Origin: Phytohabitans suffuscus
GTDB taxonomy: Bacteria > Actinomycetota > Actinomycetes > Mycobacteriales > Micromonosporaceae
Direction of reading: 5' to 3'
DNA length: 64,000 bases
NCBI RefSeq assembly: GCF_011764565.1
Contig: NZ_AP022871.1
Coordinates: forward strand, 7,316,320 to 7,380,319
The translations under genes were made by a program, and so were the position numbers. Below, piece after piece: positions 35,133 through 43,268 of the stretch; position 1 is the first letter of the stretch, and every line of letters begins with the position of its first letter. The notes under the pieces are model-generated. The model was not told the origin of the DNA, ran no database searches, and worked only from the letters and a program-made list of their open reading frames with translations.

Positions 35133-35507
35133 ATGCGACCGAAACCACGACAGCTCACCCACCCCGACCACCGCACGGTGCGCCTTCTCGAGCCCGGCAC
35201 CATCGACTCGATGCCGTGGCGGCCGGTGGCAGGAAGCCCCGGGGTCTGGGAGAAGGCGCTGTGCGACAACGTGGAGCTGGTCTACGCGCTGATCCGCTAC
35301 GAGCCGGGGGCGCGCACACCGGGCCATCCGCACCAGATCGCGGACCACCACATCTGGGCCGTCGCCGGCCGCGCCACGATCGCCGGCCGGCCGGTCGTCG
35401 CCGGGTCCTACGTGCACGTGCCGGTGGCGGTCGAGCATCCGGTCGAGGACGTGGGGCCGGACGGGTTCACCATGCTGCAGCTGCACCACCGCTACCCGAG
35501 GTGCTGA
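35133..35507 (+). CDS. cupin-domain protein
   Basis: A 124-residue single-domain cupin. The metal-binding motifs are partly recognisable: PGHPHQIADHHIWAVAG (histidines of motif 1) and VHVPVAVEHPVEDVG with a late histidine (motif 2). Small cupins of this size act as sensors, isomerases or dioxygenases; no specific reaction can be assigned. ATG 35133 has GAGGGAG upstream. It lies 49 bp after the stress-protein gene and 75 bp before the PAP2 gene, all on the same strand. The N-terminus LTHPDHRTVRLLEPGTI is unremarkable. Confidence 0.78.
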   Translation: MRPKPRQLTHPDHRTVRLLEPGTIDSMPWRPVAGSPGVWEKALCDNVELVYALIRYEPGARTPGHPHQIADHHIWAVAGRATIAGRPVVAGSYVHVPVAVEHPVEDVGPDGFTMLQLHHRYPRC

Positions 35508-35582
35508 GCGACACCGCCCAGGACCCGGCCTCGATCGTGCTGCCCGGCGGGTGTCACGGAGCCTGAGGCGAAGGAGGGCAAC

Positions 35583-36353
35583 GTGTGGAGCCAGCGCGTG
35601 TACGCGTGGATCGCGAGCCGCGTCGGATCCGTCGCCGGCTTTCTCCAGCAGGTCCTGATCGTGGTCGGCGCCGTGGTCGCGTACTTCGGCGTACGCGGTC
35701 TGACCGAGGGCGACGCGGATACGGCGGTGCGCAACGCCAGGCGGGTGGTGGCCGTCGAGCGCGCGCTCGGCCTCCACTGGGAGGGCCGGCTGCAGGAGTC
35801 GGTCCTCGGCCTCCCGTTCGCGGGGACGTTCTTCAACTGGGTATACGTCTACGGGCACTGGCCGCTGATCACCGTGGTGCTCTGCTGGCTGGCGATCCGG
35901 CACCGGCAGGTGTTCCTGCGCCTGCGCAACGCCATGCTCCTGTCCGGCGGCATCGGCATCTTCGTCTTCGCCGCGCTGCCGGTGGCCCCACCCCGGCTGG
36001 CGGGGCTCGGGCTGGTGGACACGGTGACCGAGCGGTCCAACGCCTACCGGGTGCTACAGCCGCCCGCGTTCACCAACCAGTACGCCGCGCTACCGAGCCT
36101 GCACGCCGGCTGGAACCTGGTGATCAGCGTGGCCGTGATCCTGGCGACCCGCCGGCTGTGGCTGCGGGTTCTCGCGGTGGCCGTGACGCTGTCGATGGAC
36201 GCGGCCGTGGTGCTGACCGCCAACCACTACCTGCTGGATGTCGTGGCCGGGCTGGCGCTGGCCGGCGGCGCCTGGCTCCTGGTCGGGCACTGGCAGCACG
36301 GGACCAGGGGTCCGATGGCCCTGGCTACCCGCCCGGCGCGCGGCGCACGGTGA
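35583..36353 (+). CDS. PAP2-superfamily membrane protein (inositolphosphotransferase-like)
   Basis: A 256-residue protein with about six membrane helices and the PAP2 catalytic motifs in the arrangement of the Aur1/Ipt1-like branch: AALPSLHAGWNLVIS (motif with catalytic histidine) and ANHYLLDVVAGLALAGGAWL. An early FFNWVYVYGHWPLITVVLCW segment is typical of this branch. It may transfer or hydrolyse a lipid-linked phosphate group. GTG 35583 follows AAGGAGG. The stop overlaps a GTG of the protease gene, though a downstream ATG is preferred for that gene. Confidence 0.85.
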   Translation: MWSQRVYAWIASRVGSVAGFLQQVLIVVGAVVAYFGVRGLTEGDADTAVRNARRVVAVERALGLHWEGRLQESVLGLPFAGTFFNWVYVYGHWPLITVVLCWLAIRHRQVFLRLRNAMLLSGGIGIFVFAALPVAPPRLAGLGLVDTVTERSNAYRVLQPPAFTNQYAALPSLHAGWNLVISVAVILATRRLWLRVLAVAVTLSMDAAVVLTANHYLLDVVAGLALAGGAWLLVGHWQHGTRGPMALATRPARGAR

Positions 36354-36382
36354 AGGCTGGACGAGCGAGGCAGGCGGTCACC

Positions 36383-37528
36383 ATGCGAAGGACGGTTTCG
36401 CTGGGTCGGATAGCCGGCATCCCGGTCGGGGTGCACTGGACTGTGCTCGTGATCGCCATGCTGCTGGCACAGGGCCTGGCGACCACGGTCCTGCCAGCCA
36501 ACGCCCCGGAACGTCCGGCCGGCGCGTACTGGGTCGTGGCGCTGGCCGTGGCGGCGACCTTCCTCGGCTCGGTGCTCGCGCACGAGATGGCCCACGCCCT
36601 GATCGCGCGGCGCTACGGGGTACGGGTCCGCCGGATCACCCTGTGGCTGCTCGGGGGCATGGCCGAGTTGGACGGCCAGCCGCCGCACGCCCGCGCCGAC
36701 CTGCTGATCGCCCTTGCCGGCCCGGCGGCCAGCGCCGGCTGCGCCGTCCTGTTCGGCGTGGCGGCGGCCGGGGTGCACACGGCCGGCGGCTCTCCGCTGG
36801 CCGAGGCGTCGCTGGCCTGGCTGGCACTGGTCAACGGAGTTCTGGCGGTGTTCAACCTGTTGCCCGGCGCCCCGCTGGACGGTGGGCGGGTGTTGCGCGC
36901 GATCCTGTGGTGGGCCCGGGGCGACCGGGCGGCCGCCCAGCGTACCGCCGGCCGGCTCGGCGTGGGCCTGGGCGTGCTGCTGCTCGCCGCCGGCGCCGCC
37001 GAGGTGGTTTTCGCCGCGGATGTCGGCGGGTTGTGGCTGATGCTTCTGGGCGCGTTTCTGAGCAGCGCGGCCCGCGCCGAGCAGGACGGCGACGACCTGC
37101 AGGCCCTCCTGCGCGGGACGCGGGTCGGCGACGTGATGACCACGCGACCCGTCACAGGCGGCGAGTGGCAGAGCGTCGCCTCGTTCGTCGAGGCGGTCGC
37201 CGGCGGCGTGCCGCACCGTACGTTCCCGGTCGTGGACGTGGACGGCACCGCCGTGGGAACGGTCGGCCTGCGCGAGTTCGCCCGCGTGCCGGCCGCACGC
37301 CGGCCGGCGGTCCGCCTGCGCGAGGTGATGGTGCCCCTCGGCCGGACGCCGGTACTCGCGCCGGACACGCCGCTCGCCGAGGTCGCGGTTCTGCCGCCGC
37401 CCACCTTGGCGCTCGTGGTGGTGCGGGGCCATCTGGTGGGCGTGCTCAGTCCGGGCGACATCGAGCGTGCCGTGCAGCTCGCGCTCCTGCGGGCACCGGC
37501 CGCCGGCGCCGCCTCCGGCCGGCCCTAG
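36383..37528 (+). CDS. site-2 protease-like zinc metalloprotease with CBS domains
   Basis: A 381-residue membrane protease of the M50 family. It shows the zinc motif HEMAHALIARRYGVRV inside a membrane helix, the third zinc-ligand motif FNLLPGAPLDGGRVLRAIL, and a C-terminal pair of CBS domains (VGDVMTTRPVTGG and VRLREVMVPLGRTPVLAP) that may bind adenosine nucleotides. This is the Rv2625c/SpoIVFB-like class; in mycobacteria a homologue belongs to the DosR regulon, which fits this island. ATG 36383 has GAGGCAGG upstream; a GTG at 36350 overlapping the PAP2 stop is an alternative. Its substrate is unknown. Confidence 0.88.
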   Translation: MRRTVSLGRIAGIPVGVHWTVLVIAMLLAQGLATTVLPANAPERPAGAYWVVALAVAATFLGSVLAHEMAHALIARRYGVRVRRITLWLLGGMAELDGQPPHARADLLIALAGPAASAGCAVLFGVAAAGVHTAGGSPLAEASLAWLALVNGVLAVFNLLPGAPLDGGRVLRAILWWARGDRAAAQRTAGRLGVGLGVLLLAAGAAEVVFAADVGGLWLMLLGAFLSSAARAEQDGDDLQALLRGTRVGDVMTTRPVTGGEWQSVASFVEAVAGGVPHRTFPVVDVDGTAVGTVGLREFARVPAARRPAVRLREVMVPLGRTPVLAPDTPLAEVAVLPPPTLALVVVRGHLVGVLSPGDIERAVQLALLRAPAAGAASGRP

Positions 37529-37550
37529 GGGTGTTTCACAAGGCCCGCGG

Positions 37551-38933
37551 TCACAACAGGACCCGCTCGGCGTAGCGCGGCACGACGGCGCACCAGCCGA
37601 GCTCGGTGCCGATGCGGGCGGCCAGGGCGGCCGCCGGCGCCGGCTCACCGTGCACCACGTAGCAGGTACGCGCGGGCGAGGGAGCCGAGCGCAGCCAGGC
37701 GAGCAGGCCGTCGGCGTCGGCGTGCGCGGACAGCTCGTCGACGCTGGCCACCTCGGCGCGCACCGGCACGTAGCGGCCGTACATCTTCAGCGTGGTGGCG
37801 CCGTCCAGCAGCGCCCGGCCGCGGGTGCCGGACACCTGGAAGCCAGGCAGCAGGATCAGGTTGCGAGGCTGTGGCGCCAGGTGCTCCAGGTGGTGCACCA
37901 CCCGGCCGCCGGTCGCCATGCCGGAGGCCGAGATGATGACGCAGGGCGACGGCGGGTCGTTGAGGCGCCGCGACTCCTCGACCGTGTGCGCCAGGCGCAG
38001 GTCGCCGGGGTCGAACGGGTCGGTGCCCGCCCGCCGCACGTCGGCGCGGATCTCGGGGCTGCCCTCGCGCACCGCCTCCCGGTACACGTCCAGTGCGGCG
38101 AGGGCCATCGGGCTGTCCACATAGACCGGCACCGTCGGCAGCGCGCCGGAGCGCATCAGCTCGCGCAGGCTCATCAGCAGCACCGGAGTGCGGTCGACCG
38201 CGAACGCCGGGATCAGCACCACGCCGCCGCGAGCGAGAGCGCGGGCGATCGGCTCGGCGAGGCCGTGCAGGCGCCGCGGCGGGTGGCGGCGGTCGCCGTA
38301 CGTGGACTCGACCACCAGCGCGTCCACGGCCGGGGCGGGTTCCGGTGGCGCGAGCAGCGGGTGCGTGGTGCGGCCCAGGTCGCCGCTGAACGCGACCGAA
38401 CCGCCCGGCGCCTCGACCTCCACTGTGGACGAACCGAGGATGTGGCCGGCGCGGCGCAGCCGCACCGTCATGCCGGCGGCCCGCTGGGTCTTCCCGTACG
38501 GCAGTGGACGCAGCAGCGCGATGGCCTTCTCCGCGTCGGCGGTGTCGAACAGCGGCAGCGGGGGATCGTGCCGGCTGGAACCGCGGCGGGCGGCGTACAC
38601 GGCGTCCTCCTCCTGCAGGTGCGCCGCGTCGCGCAGCACGATCGGCGCGACCCGGACGGTCCAGGGTGAGCAGTACACCGGTCCGGAGAACCCGTGGCGG
38701 ACCAGGCGCGGCAGGTAGCCGCAGTGGTCCAGGTGCGCGTGGGTCAGCACGACCGCGTCGACGTCCGGGGCGAGCCCGGGCACCGGCGCCCAGTTGCGCC
38801 GGCGCAGCTCCCGGTCGCCCTGGTACATGCCGCAGTCCACCAGCAGCCGGTGCTGCCCGGTCGTGAGCAGGAACTTGCTGCCGGTCACGGTGCCGGTAGC
38901 GCCGAGAAACCGTAGACCCAGTGCGTCACCCAT
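37551..38933 (-). CDS. beta-CASP metallo-beta-lactamase-fold RNase
   Basis: A 460-residue protein with zinc motifs VVLTHAHLDHCGYLPRLVRH, AGHILGSSTVEVE and FSGDLGR, then the beta-CASP motifs ESTYGDR, IPAFAVDRTPVLLMSL and SASGMATGGRVVHHL, and the closing HADADGLLAWL with VVHGEP (RMMBL-type end). It resembles bacterial and archaeal CPSF-like mRNA-processing nucleases, so endo- or exonucleolytic RNA degradation is expected. The ATG at 38933 overlaps a GTG one codon upstream. It is divergent from the phytoene synthase gene across 106 bp containing a DosR-like site. Homologues occur among dormancy genes of mycobacteria. Confidence 0.9.
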   Translation of the reverse strand: MGDALGLRFLGATGTVTGSKFLLTTGQHRLLVDCGMYQGDRELRRRNWAPVPGLAPDVDAVVLTHAHLDHCGYLPRLVRHGFSGPVYCSPWTVRVAPIVLRDAAHLQEEDAVYAARRGSSRHDPPLPLFDTADAEKAIALLRPLPYGKTQRAAGMTVRLRRAGHILGSSTVEVEAPGGSVAFSGDLGRTTHPLLAPPEPAPAVDALVVESTYGDRRHPPRRLHGLAEPIARALARGGVVLIPAFAVDRTPVLLMSLRELMRSGALPTVPVYVDSPMALAALDVYREAVREGSPEIRADVRRAGTDPFDPGDLRLAHTVEESRRLNDPPSPCVIISASGMATGGRVVHHLEHLAPQPRNLILLPGFQVSGTRGRALLDGATTLKMYGRYVPVRAEVASVDELSAHADADGLLAWLRSAPSPARTCYVVHGEPAPAAALAARIGTELGWCAVVPRYAERVLL

Positions 38934-38990
38934 GACACCATCGCACGCCGGTCGTGACCGGCCGCGTAGATGCGCAGGCCCTTCGCGGAC

Positions 38991-39004
38991 GGGTCTTGCG
39001 GCCC
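38991..39004. promoter_or_regulatory. weak DosR-like box between RNase and phytoene synthase genes
   Basis: GGGTCTTGCGGCCC (reverse complement GGGCCGCAAGACCC) lies 35 bp before crtB and about 60 bp before the divergent RNase gene. It fits the island pattern loosely and is less symmetric than the other boxes. Confidence 0.35.
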
Positions 39005-39039
39005 TGCCAGGGCTGGTGCGAAGCGGCGACGATCCGGCC

Positions 39040-39927
39040 ATGAGCGACGGCCTGGAGCGTTCCTACCGGCACTGCCGCGCGCTGCACCGCGCGCACGGCC
39101 GCACGTACTACCTGGCTACCATGCTCCTGCCGGCGTGGAAACGGCCACATGTCAGCGCGCTGTACGGTTTCACCCGGTACACCGACGAGATCGTCGACCA
39201 CCTCGGCCCGGAGCGGCCGGCGCAGCGGGCGCGGCGACTGCGTCGCTGGTCCGACCGGTTCGCCGCGGCGCTCGACGGTGCTCCGACCGGCGACGACCCG
39301 GTGCTTCCGGCGGTGCGGCACACGATCGGCGTCTTCGGCCTGGACCGGGCGGACTTCGCGGTGTTCCTGCGGTCGATGGCGATGGACCTGACGGTCGCCG
39401 GGTACGACAGCTATGACGACCTGCTGGAGTACATGGAAGGCTCGGCCGCGGCGATCGGCACGATGATGCTGCCGATCCTCGGCGCCGCCGACCTCGCCGC
39501 CGCCCGCGAGCCGGCCCGCCAGCTGGGATTGGCGTTCCAGCTGACCAACTTCATCCGGGACGTGGGGGAGGACCTGGACCGCGGCCGGATCTACCTGCCG
39601 CTGAAGGACCTGGCCCGGTTCGGGGTCACCCCCGGCGACCTGCGCGCCCGGCGGGCGACGCCGGCCCTGCGGGAGCTGCTCGCCTTCGAGGTGGCCCGGG
39701 CCCGGTCGCACTACGCCGCGGCCGCCGCCGGCATCCCGCTGCTCGCGCCGACCTCGCAAGCTTGCGTCCGGGCCGCGTACCTGCTGTACGGGGGCATCCT
39801 CACCGAGGTCGAGCGGGCCGGATACGACGTGTTCGCCCGGCGGGCCACGGTGCCGCGGCGGCGCCGGCTGGCGGTTGCCGCCGCGAGCCTGCTCACCCGC
39901 CCCGGACGACCTGTGCCGGTGCGGTGA
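39040..39927 (+). CDS. crtB: phytoene/squalene synthase
   Basis: A 295-residue head-to-head prenyl synthase. The two aspartate-rich motifs that bind the diphosphates are visible: YTDEIVDHLG (about residue 46) and FIRDVGEDLDRGRIYLP. YYLATMLLPAWKRPHVSALY at the start is typical of phytoene synthases. It would condense two GGPP molecules to phytoene; squalene synthase activity cannot be excluded. The ATG at 39040 lacks a strong ribosome site. A lycopene-cyclase-like gene starts four bases after its stop, supporting carotenoid rather than squalene production. The desaturase and GGPP synthase genes are not in the window. Confidence 0.9.
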   Translation: MSDGLERSYRHCRALHRAHGRTYYLATMLLPAWKRPHVSALYGFTRYTDEIVDHLGPERPAQRARRLRRWSDRFAAALDGAPTGDDPVLPAVRHTIGVFGLDRADFAVFLRSMAMDLTVAGYDSYDDLLEYMEGSAAAIGTMMLPILGAADLAAAREPARQLGLAFQLTNFIRDVGEDLDRGRIYLPLKDLARFGVTPGDLRARRATPALRELLAFEVARARSHYAAAAAGIPLLAPTSQACVRAAYLLYGGILTEVERAGYDVFARRATVPRRRRLAVAAASLLTRPGRPVPVR

Positions 39928-39931
39928 CACG

Positions 39932-41095
39932 ATGGCCGCCCCCGAACTCGACGCGGTAATCGCCGGCGGCGGCCTGAGCGGCCTCTCCCTGGCGGCGCAC
40001 CTGGCCGCCGGGCCCTGGCGGGACCGGACCGTACTGATGGTCGACGACGAGACACCCGCCCGGGAGCCGGCTTCCGGCTGGGGTTACTGGACCGGGGGCG
40101 CCGGCCTCCTGGACGCCGCGGCGGTCCGCTCGTACACGCGGGTCCGGGTGTTCGCCGGCGGCGCGGGCGGCGTGGTGCCGTTGGGCTCCTACCGGTATCG
40201 GGTGCTGCGGCGCACGGACCTGCAGCGGCTGGTGCGGTCGGTCATGGGCGGCTGTCCCGGGTTCGCGTTCCGGCACGGCAGGGTGGAAAGCGTCCGTACC
40301 CGGGACGGTCAGGCCGAGGTCGTCGTCGACGGGCGGGCCTACCGGGCATCCTGGGCGTTCGACAGCGTGACCCCGCCGCCGCCAGGCCCGCCTCCCGACG
40401 GCCACCTCGCGTTCGCCGGTTGGGAGGTCAGGTGCGCGGAGCCCCGGTGGGACCCGGACACGCCGGTGCTGTTCGACTTCCGCGTGCCGCAGGCCGGCCG
40501 CTCGCGCTTCGCCTACATCCTGCCGGCGGAGCCGGATCGAGCGCTGGTGGAGCTCACCGAGTTCACCGGCCGGCACACCACACCATCCACTGTGGACGAC
40601 CTGCGCGCCGCCCTCGCCGCTTATCTGCGCCCCACCGGCCGGTACGAGATCCTGCGCGTCGAGTCGGCGGTGCTGCCGCTGCGGGCAGCGCCGGCGCCGC
40701 GACGCTCCGGGCACGTGCTGCGGATCGGCGCCCGCGGCGGGTTGCTGAAGGCCACCACGGGGTACGGGTACCAGCGCATCCAACGCGACAGCGCGGCTGT
40801 CGCCGCCTCCCTGGCCCGGCATGGGCACCCGTTCGCGCTGCCGCGCGCGCGGCGCAGGCATCGGCTGCTCGACGCGATCCTGCTGGAGGTGTTGGACCGC
40901 GATCCGGCACAGCTGGAGCTGGCGTTCCGCCAGCTGTTCCTGGCCGGACCGGCCGAACGCGTGCTGCGCTTCCTGGACGAGCGGACCCGGCTGGTCGACG
41001 AGGTGCGGTTGGCGGCCACCCTGCCACCAGGCCCGTACCTGCGGGCGACGCCGGCGGTCCTGGCCGCCCTGCCGCCTCGGGACCTTCGTCCCTGA
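39932..41095 (+). CDS. crtY: lycopene cyclase family FAD-dependent protein
   Basis: A 387-residue flavoprotein with the N-terminal dinucleotide fold DAVIAGGGLSGLSLAAHLAA, GWGYWTGG, a conserved FDSVTPPP segment and the C-terminal KATTGYGYQRIQRDSAA, matching bacterial CrtY-type lycopene cyclases. It would form beta-rings on lycopene. It lies four bases after crtB, so the two are one unit. Pairing only crtB with a cyclase suggests either that the remaining steps are encoded elsewhere or that a light- or oxidative-stress pigment branch is completed here. The end is proline-rich and not conserved. Confidence 0.85.
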   Translation: MAAPELDAVIAGGGLSGLSLAAHLAAGPWRDRTVLMVDDETPAREPASGWGYWTGGAGLLDAAAVRSYTRVRVFAGGAGGVVPLGSYRYRVLRRTDLQRLVRSVMGGCPGFAFRHGRVESVRTRDGQAEVVVDGRAYRASWAFDSVTPPPPGPPPDGHLAFAGWEVRCAEPRWDPDTPVLFDFRVPQAGRSRFAYILPAEPDRALVELTEFTGRHTTPSTVDDLRAALAAYLRPTGRYEILRVESAVLPLRAAPAPRRSGHVLRIGARGGLLKATTGYGYQRIQRDSAAVAASLARHGHPFALPRARRRHRLLDAILLEVLDRDPAQLELAFRQLFLAGPAERVLRFLDERTRLVDEVRLAATLPPGPYLRATPAVLAALPPRDLRP

Positions 41096-41288
41096 TGGAC
41101 GGTGCCGGACCGTGCCACGCTGTCGATGGCGCCGCCTGGCCGTCGCCTGCGTTCTGACATCCTCCGATGCCACCGCCGCCCGCGAGGTGACCAGCCCCGC
41201 ACGCGGGCGAGCCCGGCGCGGCCGGCAGTGGGCGCCGAGGCCGCGCGGCGGCCGGGTGGCCTGGCCGCCGCGGCAGTAGGAGGTTGTC

Positions 41289-42146
41289 ATGGATACCGAT
41301 GTGTCGTCGGTCCGATCCCGGCCCCGCCGGAGGGTGCGCCTCGCGGGAGCCGCCGCGCTCGTGGTGGCTCTTGTCGCGCCGGTCGCGGCCTGTGCGGGCA
41401 CGAACGAACCGGCCGAACCCGGCGTCACCACGCCGGCGACGGTCACCTCAGCCCCGGCATCGCCCAGCCCGAGCGGGCAGGGCGGCGGAACGGCGCCCCG
41501 CAGCCGCTCGGCGGCCGACCAGCTCGCGGACTTCTTCTCCGCCGCGACGCGGATGGACGCCGACCTGCGGGATGCGGCGAAGCGGATCAACGGCGGTGTG
41601 CGCCGGGACGTGATCGTACTGGAGCCGGCGACGGTCGCGGCGGTGCGTGCCATCCAACCGTCCAGGCTCCTCGGCACGATTCCCGGCGGCATGGACCGGG
41701 AGCTGCTGCGATCGGCGATGCTGCTCTACAGCGTGCTCGTGTCGCGCCGGGACGCGATGGACCGGGTCGTCGAGTTCGCGCCGTCGGCGCCCCTGCCGCG
41801 CGCCGGGTCCGACGCGCAGGATCTGGTCACCTGTCTTGGCAACGGCGGGCCGGCGGCGCGCAGGTTCGCCGGCGACCTGGCGGCGATGCGTACCCTGGCT
41901 TCCTCTTCGAAGCCGATCGCCGTGGCGAAGCGCGACTCCCGTGCCACCGCCGAGGTGGCGGTGCGGGCGGCGTACATCGACGTACTCAACGGCGGCTGCG
42001 ACAGCTGTGGCGGTGGCGTGCTCACGAGGCTGCTGCCGGTGGTGTGGAAGGGCCAGGGCAGGCTCGACGGGACCGTCGGCGGCGTCCAGTTCGAGGCCGC
42101 GTTCACGGCCGGCTCCGGCTGGAAGGTCAGCCTCAACGCCTGCTGA
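41289..42146 (+). CDS. putative lipoprotein of unknown function
   Basis: A 285-residue exported protein. A basic N-terminus (RSRPRRRVRLAG) is followed by a hydrophobic stretch and the lipobox-like VAAC, so it is probably a membrane-anchored lipoprotein. A Thr/Pro/Ser/Gly-rich linker of about 40 residues leads to a helical domain without recognised motifs. Three cysteines occur in CLGNGG and GGCDSCGGG, possibly forming disulfides. AGGAGG precedes the ATG at 41289. It stands alone on this strand, 193 bp after the cyclase gene. Confidence 0.7.
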   Translation: MDTDVSSVRSRPRRRVRLAGAAALVVALVAPVAACAGTNEPAEPGVTTPATVTSAPASPSPSGQGGGTAPRSRSAADQLADFFSAATRMDADLRDAAKRINGGVRRDVIVLEPATVAAVRAIQPSRLLGTIPGGMDRELLRSAMLLYSVLVSRRDAMDRVVEFAPSAPLPRAGSDAQDLVTCLGNGGPAARRFAGDLAAMRTLASSSKPIAVAKRDSRATAEVAVRAAYIDVLNGGCDSCGGGVLTRLLPVVWKGQGRLDGTVGGVQFEAAFTAGSGWKVSLNAC

Positions 42147-42193
42147 CGAAGGAGGTGTCTCGTATCCACTCCGGACATCCGGCCCGGCCCGGC

Positions 42194-42208
42194 AGGACCG
42201 ATGGCCCT
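42194..42208. promoter_or_regulatory. DosR-like box before a small ORF
   Basis: AGGACCGATGGCCCT keeps the GGACC and GGCCC half-sites of the island motif. It lies about 65 bp upstream of the small ORF at 42274. Confidence 0.4.
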
Positions 42209-42273
42209 GAGCCCTCCGTGTGCGCCGCGCGTCCAATGGAGCGGGACATCCGATATCGAGGGAGGTCAGCGGC

Positions 42274-42420
42274 ATGTCGAGCACCGAGGCACTCAGCCTG
42301 GCGTGTCACTATCAGGAGGTCGCCCGGCGTAACCCTCACGAATCCCGCTTCTGGATCGCCCGGTCGCTCTACTATGGACGGGCGGCGGGCCGGCGCCGGC
42401 CGGCGAAGCCGCTCAGATGA
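42274..42420 (+). CDS. small protein of unknown function
   Basis: A 48-codon ORF starting at ATG 42274, nine bases after GGGAGG. The peptide (SSTEALSLACHYQEVARRN, then ESRFWIARSLYYGRAAGRRR) is helical with a basic tail and no known family. A DosR-like site lies 65 bp upstream. It overlaps the end of the convergent DsrE-like gene by eight bases. Its good ribosome site and promoter-like context make it more believable than a chance ORF, but it is unproven. Confidence 0.5.
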   Translation: MSSTEALSLACHYQEVARRNPHESRFWIARSLYYGRAAGRRRPAKPLR

Positions 42421-42937
42421 ACAGCAGCTGGGCGCCCTCGGTCTTCTCGATGAAGTCAGCGGCGCTGATGATGCCCTCCACCGCCTCGTAGAGGTCGGAC
42501 TCGTCCAGGTGCATCATGTCCGCGGACATGCGGCATGCCCACAGGTGCCCTCCCGAGGCGACGATCTGCTCCAGAAACTCCGGCACGTCCGGTACGCCGA
42601 TGTCGTGGATCTGCTTCTTCAGCTGGCGGGTCGCGAGGGCGGTCATGCCGGGCAGGCCGCCGAGGCCCTGCGGCAGGTGGGTGGCGGTGTTGCCGAGCAT
42701 GGTGAACTTCAGGTCGCGCATCCGCGACTTGGTGATCATGTCGAAGCCCCAGAACGTGAAGAACAGGTGGGTCTCCACACCCTCACCCAGCGCGGCGTTG
42801 GCCAGGACGAGGCCCGGGTAGGCCATGTCGAGGTTTCCCTTGGAGCAGATGATCGCGAGCTTGCGGCCGGCCGGTGCGTCGTCGCCGAAGTCGGGCACGA
42901 TGCCGGGCGCGGGACGGCCGGTCCCGGTGGTGGTCAT
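42413..42937 (-). CDS. DsrE/DsrF-family sulfur-carrier protein (DsrE2-like)
   Basis: A 174-residue protein of the DsrE/DsrF/DsrH-like family. LAIICSKGNLDMAYPGLVLA carries a cysteine at the first strand end, THLFFTFWGFDMITKSRM is the conserved core, and GHLWACRMSADMM contains the likely active cysteine. DsrE2-type proteins accept and pass on persulfide sulfur. It is third in a minus-strand unit behind a sulfide:quinone oxidoreductase-like flavoprotein and a TusE/DsrC protein, so it probably handles sulfane sulfur made by that enzyme. ATG 42937 begins a short disordered N-terminus; AAGGCAGGCG stands upstream. Confidence 0.88.
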   Translation of the reverse strand: MTTTGTGRPAPGIVPDFGDDAPAGRKLAIICSKGNLDMAYPGLVLANAALGEGVETHLFFTFWGFDMITKSRMRDLKFTMLGNTATHLPQGLGGLPGMTALATRQLKKQIHDIGVPDVPEFLEQIVASGGHLWACRMSADMMHLDESDLYEAVEGIISAADFIEKTEGAQLLFI

Positions 42938-42951
42938 GGCACGCCTGCCTT

Positions 42952-43266
42952 TCACACGCAGCCTCGGGGCTTGGGCAAGCCGGCGATGTACGCCATCTTC
43001 TTCGCCGGCTTCTTCGGGAAGAGCGCGAACAGCTCCTTGATCGGCACGCCGGCCACAGTGGACACACGGCGGAGTGTCGCGGTCTCGCCGTGCTGTACGA
43101 AGTCCTCGCGGAGGAAACGGATCGGCTTCCAGTGCGCCTCGGTCAGCTCGATGCCGATCGCGGCGGCGAGCTGGCGGCCGACTTCCTCGTTCCACTCGTC
43201 GTACTCGGTCAGGAAGCCCTCCGCGTCGACGTGCACCTCGGCCGTACCGATGGTTGTGACGGGCAT
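42952..43266 (-). CDS. tusE: TusE/DsrC/DsvC-family sulfur-relay protein
   Basis: A 104-residue protein with the family C-terminus AGLPKPRGCV, whose penultimate cysteine is the sulfur-carrying residue. The second cysteine found about ten residues earlier in true DsrC of sulfite reductases is absent here (KKMAYIAGLP), so it is TusE-like and can carry a persulfide but not form the DsrC trisulfide. The N-terminal FLTEYDEWNEEVGRQLA and WKPIRFLREDFVQHG are conserved. It lies between the flavoprotein and the DsrE-like gene, two bases after the former's stop, consistent with sulfur transfer from sulfide oxidation. Confidence 0.9.
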   Translation of the reverse strand: MPVTTIGTAEVHVDAEGFLTEYDEWNEEVGRQLAAAIGIELTEAHWKPIRFLREDFVQHGETATLRRVSTVAGVPIKELFALFPKKPAKKMAYIAGLPKPRGCV

Positions 43267-43268
43267 CG

